Source: SURF-32 sp964648365 (GTDB taxonomy: Bacteria > Planctomycetota > Phycisphaerae > UBA1845). From it: a stretch of DNA of 38,226 nt. Every line of letters begins with the position of its first letter. Within the stretch, counting starts at the first letter, position 1. The position numbers and the translations under genes were made by a program. Location of the stretch: NCBI GenBank assembly GCA_964648365.1, contig CAZYLK010000042.1, positions 1 through 38,226 on the forward strand. The letters are read 5' to 3'. Below, piece after piece: positions 32,894 to 38,226 of the stretch. Below the pieces are notes generated by a model. That model made no database searches. It was given only the letters and a program-made list of their open reading frames with translations, and was not told the DNA's origin.

Positions 32894-33842
32894 CGAATCG
32901 ACGGAGCGTGGCGTGGAACAGGGTGTCGAGGACGCGGGCTCCGGCGCTTCCGCCGGGGCGGCGGGTGCTGACGTATCCAGACCGACTCCGCGGCCGCGGA
33001 TGACCAGGAAGCGACGCGTGATCCGACTGCTCTTCCTCATCCCCGCCACATACGCCGCCGTATGCCTGTTTGTCTACTTTTTCCAGACACGGCTGATCTA
33101 CTTCCCGTCTCGCGACATCGAGTACAAACCGTCGGACCTCGGCATGGCGTACGAGGAGGTGACGCTGCGAACGGCCGATGGCCTCAGCCTGGGCGCATGG
33201 TACGTCCCGGCCGAGAAGCCAGCCGGTACCGTTCTCTTCTGCCACGGCAACGCCGGCAATATCTGCGACCGGCTGGCGGATCTTCAGATCCTCAACCGCA
33301 TGCGGATGAACGTCCTCATCTTCGATTACCGCGGATTCGGAACGAGCGAGGGCAGCCCGGGCGAGGCGGGAACGTACCGGGACGCCGAAGCCGCCTGGCA
33401 GTACCTGACGACCGAGCGCGGTGAGCCGCCGGAGCGGATCGTCGTCTTCGGCCGCTCGCTGGGCGGAGCGGTGGCGGTCGAGCTGGCGTCGCGGCACCAG
33501 CCGGCCGCGCTGATGATCGAATCGACCTTCACCCGACTCGCCGACGTGGGCAAAATGCACTATCCGTTGCTGCCGGTCCATCTGCTCTGCCGCTACCGTT
33601 ACCCGAGTATCGAGCGGATCGGGCGGATTGAGTGTCCGAAGCTGATCATGCACGGCCGCGATGACACGCTCATCCCGATCGCCCTGGGGCGAGCGCTCTT
33701 TGACGCGGCGGCCGAGCCGAAGACTTTCATCGAGACGGCCGGCGATCACGGCTCCGGCGGATTCACGTACGATGACGCCTCCGCGAAGCAGGCCGAGGCG
33801 TTCATCCGTCGCGCACTGGCGGCGACGGACGGCGGGCCGTAG
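32880..33842 (+). CDS. Membrane-anchored alpha/beta hydrolase (Bem46-like)
   Basis: A 320-residue serine hydrolase from GTG 32880, overlapping the end of tatD; ATG 33000 (280 residues) is the alternative and starts immediately before a membrane anchor (RVIRLLFLIPATYAAVCLFV). The hydrolase domain carries FCHGNAGN (oxyanion strand), the nucleophile elbow GRSLGGAV, MHGRDDTLIP with the acid, and AGDHGSGG with the catalytic His, as in the Bem46/YfhR group of monotopic lipase- or esterase-like proteins. FPSRDIEYKPSDLG before the domain also fits that group. Residues 1-40 in the long form are low-complexity (GSGASAGAAGADV) and would lie on the cytoplasmic side. Substrate unknown. Confidence 0.88.
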   Translation: MNRHDESTERGVEQGVEDAGSGASAGAAGADVSRPTPRPRMTRKRRVIRLLFLIPATYAAVCLFVYFFQTRLIYFPSRDIEYKPSDLGMAYEEVTLRTADGLSLGAWYVPAEKPAGTVLFCHGNAGNICDRLADLQILNRMRMNVLIFDYRGFGTSEGSPGEAGTYRDAEAAWQYLTTERGEPPERIVVFGRSLGGAVAVELASRHQPAALMIESTFTRLADVGKMHYPLLPVHLLCRYRYPSIERIGRIECPKLIMHGRDDTLIPIALGRALFDAAAEPKTFIETAGDHGSGGFTYDDASAKQAEAFIRRALAATDGGP

Positions 33843-33931
33843 CCTGCTGGTCAGGCCGCGGGTGGCGTGAACCGGCGGGCTGCCGAGGCCGGTCGGGGGG
33901 CAGGTGTTCGGCGTCAAGCAGCGGTTAGGCC

Positions 33932-34309
33932 ATGTACTACGTCTATGTTCAGACCACCTTTTGCGCGATGCATCGCGTCCGACTGCCGGACGGAACCCTG
34001 GAGCCGCTGCACGGCCACGATTGGGGGATCCGAGCCTGTTTTTCGCGCGAGGAACTGGACGCGTTGGGCATGGTCGTCGATTTTGACCAGGCGCGGGCGG
34101 CGCTGGAGGGCATCGCGGCCGGCTGGCATCACCGAAACCTCAACGAGTTGCCGGCGTTCGAGGGCGTCGAGCCGACGGCGGAGCGCGTGGCGCGCATCGT
34201 GTATGAGGTGCTGCGGCGCGACGGTCTGGTGACGGTCTGCCGGGTCGAGGTGACGGAGGCGCCGGGTTGCGTCGCGGCGTATGACGTCGTGGGGGAGAAG
34301 CGCGCGTGA
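33932..34309 (+). CDS. 6-pyruvoyltetrahydropterin synthase family protein, PTPS-III type
   Basis: A 125-residue COG0720 protein. Zinc ligands are H14, H27 and H29 (HRV; LHGHDW). QueD enzymes carry a catalytic Cys in C-x3-HGH; here the sequence is T-L-E-P-L-HGH, with Leu at the Cys position and Glu24 in an E-x2-HGH motif. That motif marks PTPS-III enzymes, which make 6-hydroxymethyl-dihydropterin from dihydroneopterin triphosphate and can replace FolB in folate synthesis. VVDFD and NLNELPAFEGVEPTAERVA are conserved, as is a late Glu (VTEAP). WHHRNLN replaces the usual LDHxxLN, so the Asp of the catalytic pair is His. I therefore favour a folate-type role over queuosine synthesis; this is family-motif inference. 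Confidence 0.85.
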   Translation: MYYVYVQTTFCAMHRVRLPDGTLEPLHGHDWGIRACFSREELDALGMVVDFDQARAALEGIAAGWHHRNLNELPAFEGVEPTAERVARIVYEVLRRDGLVTVCRVEVTEAPGCVAAYDVVGEKRA

Positions 34310-34432
34310 GGCGGCCGGTCAAGCGGCGTCGCGGGGTCGTCCCGCACTCCGGTGCACCCGCCGGCCCGCGGCGCGTCCGGCGCGCCGGAGCACATGACAT
34401 AAGCCACTTTTCGACAAACACTTATGCCGACT

Positions 34433-34461
34433 TTGTGAATTTTTTCCCGAATGGCGATACC
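34433..34461 (+). promoter_or_regulatory. Possible nuo operon promoter
   Basis: TTGTGA (34433-34438) and GATACC (34456-34461) are 17 bases apart in an AT-rich patch about 100 bases before nuoA, within the 250-base gap 34310-34561. The -10 match is weak. Confidence 0.25.
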
Positions 34462-34561
34462 ATTCGTGTACAGTGCATGGCGCGATCGGTACGATGGCGT
34501 TCGTGGCCGAGCGTCCGTGGGTCGGAGGCCCCGACGGATTGGGGTCGATGGGTGAGATGCG

Positions 34562-34981
34562 ATGCCAGAGACTGACTTTTCAGCCTACGCTTCGATCGGG
34601 GTGCTGATCCTGACGGCCGCGACCGCGGCCGCGGTGGTGCTCGTCGCGGCGAGCCTCATCGGGCCCCGAAAGCGGCACGGCTCAACCAAAGACGACACCT
34701 ACGAGTCCGGCATGCCCGCCATGCACGATTCGCGGCGGCGGTTCAACATACGGTTCTATATCGTGGCGATGCTCTTCCTCTTGTTTGACGTGGAAGTAGC
34801 GTTCCTGTGGCCGTGGGCGCTGGTGTACCACGCGAGCGCGACGACGGATTATCGCATCGCGACCGACGGCGCGGCCGAGGCGGGGCCGGGGTTCCTGCTG
34901 CTGGCGATGGGCCTGTTCTTCTCCGTTCTGGTGCTCGGCCTGGTCTACGAGTGGAAGAAGGGGGCATTCAAGTGGGACTAG
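34562..34981 (+). CDS. nuoA: NADH-quinone oxidoreductase subunit A
   Basis: A 139-residue membrane subunit of respiratory complex I. Three membrane segments are visible (about 10-33, 64-88 and 108-130). The conserved loop DDTYESGMPA (44-53; ESG signature) and FNIRFYIVAMLFLLFDVEVA followed by FLWPWA are diagnostic. The extra hydrophilic stretch near residues 92-106 (ASATTDYRIATDGAAEA) is common in this family. The gene opens the operon; its last 10 bases overlap the GTG start of nuoB. Confidence 0.95.
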   Translation: MPETDFSAYASIGVLILTAATAAAVVLVAASLIGPRKRHGSTKDDTYESGMPAMHDSRRRFNIRFYIVAMLFLLFDVEVAFLWPWALVYHASATTDYRIATDGAAEAGPGFLLLAMGLFFSVLVLGLVYEWKKGAFKWD

Positions 34982-35571
34982 CGGCCACAAAAGAGCATGC
35001 GCTCGCCCGCACCGGGCCGGATGATTTTCTGGTCTCGCGGCTGGACGCGGTGGTGAAAGTGCTGCGCGACGCGGGGCAGTTCGGCGTGAACTGGTCGCGG
35101 AAGAACTCGCTGTGGCCGATGCCCTTCGCGACGGCGTGTTGCGGGATCGAGCTGATGGCGACCGGGGCGTCCCGCTACGACATCGCCCGCTTCGGGGCGG
35201 AGGTCATGCGGTTCACGCCGCGGCAGTGCGATCTGATGATCGTGGCCGGGCGGGTGGCGATCAAGATGATGCCGGTCTTGCAGCGCATCTACAAGCAGAT
35301 GTGCGAGCCTAAGTGGGTCATCAGCATGGGCGCCTGCGCCAGCACCGGCGGCGTGTTCGATACGTACGCGGTGGTGCAGGGGGTGGATCAGTTCATGCCG
35401 GTGGACGTGTACGTCCCCGGCTGCCCGCCGCGGCCGGAGACGCTGATCGAAGGCGTGATGGCCATCCAACGGATCGTCGAGCGTGAAGGGTTCACGCCCA
35501 GCGCGGAGCGGAAGCGCGGGCTGGGGATGGTGGTGGAGCCGACGGTGCAGGTGCAGGTGGAAGGGAGTTAG
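34972..35571 (+). CDS. nuoB: NADH-quinone oxidoreductase subunit B
   Basis: A 199-residue iron-sulfur subunit from GTG 34972, overlapping nuoA; the longer frame to 34807 lies inside nuoA and is rejected. It carries cluster N2, the last electron carrier before quinone. The ligands are present: C56 and C57 in FATACCGIE, C122 in MGACAS and C151 in PGCPPRPE. WSRKNSLWPM and VAIKMMPVLQRIYKQM also match the family. The C-terminus (VQVQVEGS) runs into an 8-bp tandem array whose second unit supplies the TAG stop, so the tail has been altered by repeat insertion. Confidence 0.95.
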   Translation: MGLAATKEHALARTGPDDFLVSRLDAVVKVLRDAGQFGVNWSRKNSLWPMPFATACCGIELMATGASRYDIARFGAEVMRFTPRQCDLMIVAGRVAIKMMPVLQRIYKQMCEPKWVISMGACASTGGVFDTYAVVQGVDQFMPVDVYVPGCPPRPETLIEGVMAIQRIVEREGFTPSAERKRGLGMVVEPTVQVQVEGS

Positions 35572-35601
35572 GGAACAAGGGAATAAGGGAGTAAGGGAAG
35601 A
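35562..35601 (+). repeat. 8-bp tandem array at the nuoB stop
   Basis: Five units (AGGGAGTT, AGGGAACA, AGGGAATA, AGGGAGTA, AGGGAAGA). The nuoB stop TAG is formed across the first and second units. The complementary array at 36225 makes an inverted pair around the protease-like gene. Confidence 0.8.
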
Positions 35602-35632
35602 CGCAGGGCGATGACGGCCGGCTTTAGTTGGG

Positions 35633-35717
35633 GGTGCCACGTGCCACTGCTCTTGAGCAGTGGGCTTCGGGGAGGGACGGTCGTCGCGGGATGGCACTGC
35701 TCAAGATCAGTGGCACC
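35633..35717. repeat. Composite inverted repeat with CCACTGCTC palindrome
   Basis: An outer pair GGTGCCAC (35633-35640) / GTGGCACC (35710-35717) encloses a perfect palindrome, CCACTGCTC-TT-GAGCAGTGG (35644-35663), and a related GGCACTGCTC copy at 35693-35702. It lies just upstream of the 35747 gene and could be a small non-autonomous element or regulatory hairpin. Confidence 0.55.
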
Positions 35718-35746
35718 AGGTGGGAACCGGTGGCGGAAAGCAAGGA

Positions 35747-36163
35747 ATGATGGGTGAAATAAGAATCAAAGTCCGCCTCACGAATGCAATGGATGAGGCA
35801 CTGGCCCGGCGCGGGCGACTGCCGATCGGCGACGTCCGGGCGTATGAGGCCGACGCACTGGTCGATACGGGTGCGGTGCGATCCGTTATACCGGTGCACC
35901 TGTTGGAGCGACTCGGCCTGGAAAGGCGTGGCGAGCGGGTCGCGGAATACGCGGACGGGCGGAAGGAGACGGTGGGCGTCACCGAACCGATCATTTTTGA
36001 GATGCTGGGGCGGGATACACTTGAGGAGGCGCTCGTCCTGGGAGACGAAGTGCTGATCGGTCAGACAGTGCTGGAAAAGCTGGATCTGCTGGCTGACTGC
36101 CAGGGGCGGCGGCTGGTGCCGAACCCGGCGCACCCGGATCAGCCGGTTACGAAGGTGAAGTAG
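35747..36163 (+). CDS. Retropepsin-like aspartic protease-fold protein (DTG), inserted between nuoB and nuoC
   Basis: A 138-residue protein from ATG 35747 (ATG 35750 is equivalent). Residues 37-49 (ALVDTGAVRSVIP) carry the catalytic D40-T41-G42 of clan AA aspartic proteases, and VLIGQTVLEKLDLLAD near the C-terminus matches the second conserved block of single-domain retropepsin-like proteins, which act as dimers. No membrane segment or signal is seen. Complex I operons normally run nuoB directly to nuoC, so this gene is an insertion. It is bracketed by inverted 8-bp arrays and preceded by a composite inverted repeat. Targets unknown; a toxin/antitoxin or protein-processing role cannot be distinguished. 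Confidence 0.8.
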   Translation: MMGEIRIKVRLTNAMDEALARRGRLPIGDVRAYEADALVDTGAVRSVIPVHLLERLGLERRGERVAEYADGRKETVGVTEPIIFEMLGRDTLEEALVLGDEVLIGQTVLEKLDLLADCQGRRLVPNPAHPDQPVTKVK

Positions 36164-36224
36164 TTGCGAGCGGACCCACGAGTGGTGAGACGGCGTTCAG
36201 AAATCGCAGGAGCACATTCCATAA

Positions 36225-36262
36225 CTTCCCTCACTCCCTGACTCCCTCATTCCCTCACTCCC
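36225..36262 (-). repeat. 8-bp tandem array upstream of nuoC, complementary orientation
   Basis: On the minus strand: GGGAGTGA, GGGAATGA, GGGAGTCA, GGGAGTGA, GGGAAG. It ends 12 bases before the nuoC start, so it may overlap the nuoC ribosome binding region. Confidence 0.75.
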
Positions 36263-36274
36263 ATCTTCAAAGTC

Positions 36275-36811
36275 ATGAACGACGCATCACAGAATCTCAT
36301 CGCGGCGCTGAACCAGAAGTTCCCCGACATCGACTTCGCGGTCGCGCCGCTGGCGCCGAAGAAGAACCCTGACGACGAGCAGACGTGCATCCGGGTGCCG
36401 GCGGATCGCTTGCTTGATGTCATGCGGTTTCTTCGGATGGACGATCGGTGCCGCTTCGAGCAAATCAGCGACCTGACGTGCGTGGACTATCTCCAGTTCC
36501 CCAAAGCCCGCGACCGGTACGGCGTCACCTATACGCTGGTGTCGGTCACGTACGGCCATCGCCTGTGGGTCAAGTGCTTCGCCAACGATCCGAACCCGGA
36601 AGTGCCCAGCGTCACGAGCTTGTGGAAGGGGGCGACGTGGCAGGAGCGGGAAGTGTATGACCTGTTCGGCGTCAAGTTCACCGGGCACCCCGACCTGCGG
36701 CGGATTCTGACGTGGGAGGGTTTCAAGTCGCATCCGTTGCGAAAGGACTATCCGTTGCACGGGCGCGGGGAACGGGAGAACTTCGAGGTGATGACGCGCG
36801 AGGGGGCGTGA
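36275..36811 (+). CDS. nuoC: NADH-quinone oxidoreductase subunit C
   Basis: A 178-residue peripheral-arm subunit of complex I (30-kDa family). The signature runs from ATWQEREVYDLFGVKF through TGHPDLRRILTWEGFKSHPL to RKDYPL, all conserved. The upstream region FEQISDLTCVDY also matches. It is separate from nuoD, not fused, unlike NuoCD of E. coli. The N-terminal ~40 residues are more variable. It is separated from nuoB by an inserted protease-like gene and from nuoD by three more inserted genes. Confidence 0.95.
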   Translation: MNDASQNLIAALNQKFPDIDFAVAPLAPKKNPDDEQTCIRVPADRLLDVMRFLRMDDRCRFEQISDLTCVDYLQFPKARDRYGVTYTLVSVTYGHRLWVKCFANDPNPEVPSVTSLWKGATWQEREVYDLFGVKFTGHPDLRRILTWEGFKSHPLRKDYPLHGRGERENFEVMTREGA

Positions 36812-36817
36812 GGCGCG

Positions 36818-36853
36818 GAATGGCGAATAGCGAATGGCGAATGGCGAATGAAG
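36818..36853 (+). repeat. 7-bp CGAATGG array after nuoC
   Basis: GAATGG, CGAATAG, CGAATGG, CGAATGG, CGAATGAAGAGG. The same unit and the same terminal CGAATGAAGAG as the array at 16551. It starts 7 bases after the nuoC stop. Confidence 0.7.
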
Positions 36854-36973
36854 AGGACACGCCCGGCTCGCTGCGACGAGGATAGTTGATCGTGCGTCGG
36901 TCTGCTGAACGAAGCGGAGTGAATCAACCGGAGGTATCGGTTTCAAGGATAGTCAGGGACGCGCTGCCTGCAA

Positions 36974-37390
36974 ATGAAGGGTGAATCAACTGTGGGTTTG
37001 ATGGTATTGGACATCGAGATCGGAAACCCCGCGTCGCGTGAGACACTGGAGACGGTCGAGTTTCTCGTGGATTCCGGTGCGGTCTACTCCGTGGTTCCCA
37101 CGCCGATCCTGGAGCGGCTCGGCATCAAGCCGCTGGCGGAGCAGCAGTTCCGGCTGGCCGATGGCAGCAAGATCGTCCGGGAGAAGGGTGTGGCGCTGTT
37201 CAAGTACGGTACGGCAATCGGAATCGCGAACGTCTTGTTCGGCGAGGAGAGGGACTGCACGCTGCTGGGCATGCTCACACTGAATGCACTTGGATTCTCG
37301 CTCGATCCGCTCCGGCGGGAGCTGCGCCCGTTGCCAATGCTGCTTGCATGTGCGCCGGCAGATGCATCTCCGGAGGAGCGTGCGGCGTGA
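36974..37390 (+). CDS. Second retropepsin-like aspartic protease-fold protein (DSG), between nuoC and nuoD
   Basis: A 138-residue protein; ATG 36974 has no strong ribosome binding site and ATG 37001 is possible. Residues 30-42 (FLVDSGAVYSVVP) carry the catalytic-loop motif D33-S34-G35 of clan AA, and CTLLGMLTLNALGFSLDP near 95-112 is the second block. It resembles the 35747 protein in layout but is clearly diverged. Its stop overlaps the start of the next small gene (GTGA), so it is co-translated with the small-protein/nucleotidyltransferase pair. No membrane segment. Role unknown. Confidence 0.8.
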   Translation: MKGESTVGLMVLDIEIGNPASRETLETVEFLVDSGAVYSVVPTPILERLGIKPLAEQQFRLADGSKIVREKGVALFKYGTAIGIANVLFGEERDCTLLGMLTLNALGFSLDPLRRELRPLPMLLACAPADASPEERAA

Positions 37391-37656
37391 AAAAGACGAT
37401 CAAGAAACGCCCGCCCGTGGTCATGGAGCAGATGGTGCCGCGCGATCAGGTGGATGGCAGCTTCGATGCGGAATTCTGGCGACGCGTCGGCGCCGAAGGC
37501 CGGTTCGCGGCGGCGTGGCAGATGGTCAAGGAGGTCAGCCTGATGCGAGGCGGCGATGGAGCGGAACCCGAATTTCAGAGACATGTTGAGCGCCTTGAAA
37601 GACGAGAACGTCCGGTTTCTCGTCGTCGGCGCGTACGCCGTCATGTATCACGCTGA
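37387..37656 (+). CDS. Small partner protein of a nucleotidyltransferase
   Basis: An 89-residue protein starting at the GTG that overlaps the preceding stop. The N-terminus is basic (KKTIKKRPP), followed by FDAEFWRRVGAEGRFAAAWQMVKEV and FQRHVERLERR, a pattern I associate with small proteins encoded just before DUF6036-like nucleotidyltransferases. The last ~25 residues are almost all Arg (RPVSRRRRVRRHVSR) and lie in the 101 bases shared with the next gene in another frame, so they may be a by-product of overlap. It is probably part of a toxin-antitoxin-like pair; which partner is toxic is unknown. Confidence 0.6.
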   Translation: MKKTIKKRPPVVMEQMVPRDQVDGSFDAEFWRRVGAEGRFAAAWQMVKEVSLMRGGDGAEPEFQRHVERLERRERPVSRRRRVRRHVSR

Positions 37657-38056
37657 ACCGCGATATACGAAGGATCTGGATTTGTGGATCGAACCCACTC
37701 GTGAGAATGCCGAACGAGTCTGGAACGCGCTCCGGTCATTCGGAGCGCCGCTGCGCGACATTGAACCGGAAGACTTCACTGACGAGCGGATGGTGTACAG
37801 CGTCGGCGTGGAGCCGTCGCGGATCGACGTGCTGATGGGCGTGGACGGCGTCCGCTTCGAGACCGCGTGGAAGAATCGGGTGAGCGCGACCTACGCCGAG
37901 GTGCCTATAGACTTGCTCTCGCGAGCGGACCTGATTCGAGCCAAGCTCGCCGCGGGCCGGCCGCAGGACATGCTTGACGTTGAGCGGCTGCGCGCCAAGC
38001 GAACTAAGAGCCAAAAACAACCGCAGCGACGAAGGAAGCAGCGGCGGCGGCAATGA
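37556..38056 (+). CDS. Nucleotidyltransferase-fold protein (DUF6036-like)
   Basis: A 166-residue protein from ATG 37556 (GGCGATGGAGCGG context), overlapping the small gene by 101 bases in a different frame. FLVVGAYAVMYHAEPRYTKD is the N-terminal loop, with D40 and D42 as metal ligands (TKDLDLW) and a third acid at D91 in SRIDVLMGVDG. This matches the minimal polymerase-beta fold of DUF6036/AbiEii-like nucleotidyltransferases, many of which belong to two-gene toxin-antitoxin or abortive-infection systems. VPIDLLSRADLIRAKLAAGRPQDMLDVERL is the typical C-terminal part. The very basic tail (QPQRRRKQRRRQ) may bind RNA. It sits inside the nuo operon just before nuoD. Confidence 0.8.
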   Translation: MERNPNFRDMLSALKDENVRFLVVGAYAVMYHAEPRYTKDLDLWIEPTRENAERVWNALRSFGAPLRDIEPEDFTDERMVYSVGVEPSRIDVLMGVDGVRFETAWKNRVSATYAEVPIDLLSRADLIRAKLAAGRPQDMLDVERLRAKRTKSQKQPQRRRKQRRRQ

Positions 38057-38116
38057 CCTGGTCAGCACACGCGTACCCGGCGCTGGGTCGCGGCACCATG
38101 GAGGATATGACGACGA

Positions 38117-38226
38117 ATGTCCGCTGAACTGATGACCTCCGAACTGGCCCCAGCCGTTCAACCCACCACCTTCGCCCCCGAAGAGCCGGGCGGAGATTTG
38201 TGGACGCTCAACTTCGGGCCCCAGCA
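38117..38226 (+). CDS. nuoD: NADH-quinone oxidoreductase subunit D (5' end only)
   Basis: ATG 38117 begins a frame that stays open to the window end (36 codons). It ends GDLWTLNFGPQ, the start of the conserved TLNxGPQHP motif that opens the 49-kDa subunit of complex I. GGAGG lies about 13 bases upstream. The ~22 residues before the motif (SAELMTSELAPAVQP...) are a normal variable leader. The rest of the gene lies outside the window. Confidence 0.85.
   Translation, partial: MSAELMTSELAPAVQPTTFAPEEPGGDLWTLNFGPQ

Noticed and set aside
33932..34309. Assignment as queD (queuosine)
   Set aside because: The catalytic Cys of C-x3-HGH is absent, and the E-x2-HGH motif favours the PTPS-III subgroup.

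Overview
The window is high-GC bacterial DNA, most likely from a member of the Planctomycetota (perhaps Phycisphaerae-like). This is inferred from a nuo operon that begins in the usual NuoA-B-C-D order, an FGly-type sulfatase, several large secreted repeat proteins, and many intergenic tandem arrays of short units (7, 8 and 10 bp). No 16S or other decisive marker is present, so the phylum is an inference.

Layout. (1) 1-6634: accessory DNA that is more AT-rich in its genes than the rest. It ends exactly at a 3' fragment of a tRNA-Ser gene, which looks like the distal attachment site of an integrated island whose intact tRNA and integrase would lie left of the window. It carries a broken NERD nuclease remnant, a two-gene operon (a type I phosphoribosyltransferase-fold protein, then a protein with a C-terminal nitrilase-fold domain, joined by an ATGA overlap) and an unrecognised 295-residue protein. 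The two-gene operon is the best candidate here for an undescribed, possibly defence-related, system. (2) 7181-11375: small secreted proteins. Two share an eight-cysteine C-terminal module, and a third copy of that module survives only as a fragment with its terminator. (3) 11549-19170: housekeeping and regulatory genes: nadD, a DUF4287/DUF5655-type protein, Glu-family dehydrogenase, an ABM-fold monooxygenase divergent from a cleavable-repressor-like XRE-S24 protein, secreted alkaline phosphatase and a coiled-coil protein. (4) 19330-28180, all minus strand: a putative operon of a beta-propeller-like protein, a 12-repeat kelch protein and a lipoprotein; then a sulfatase; then a secreted protein. 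Five copies of one C-terminal module (hallmark GKAKAKW) are spread over three of these proteins. (5) 28747-34309: diguanylate cyclase, CNNM/CorC-type membrane protein, YraN, TatD, an alpha/beta hydrolase and a PTPS-III-type pterin enzyme. (6) 34562-38226: nuoA, nuoB, nuoC and the first 36 codons of nuoD. The operon is interrupted by a small DTG aspartic protease-like gene between nuoB and nuoC, and by a second one plus a small-protein/nucleotidyltransferase pair between nuoC and nuoD.

Several intergenic gaps hold tandem arrays of AGGGAGTG-type 8-mers or CGAATGG/CGAATAA 7-mers. The 8-mer arrays begin at or just before gene stop codons and recur in inverted orientation around inserted segments, including the protease-like gene inside the nuo operon. 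Functional calls rest on motifs read by eye; no database search was run.
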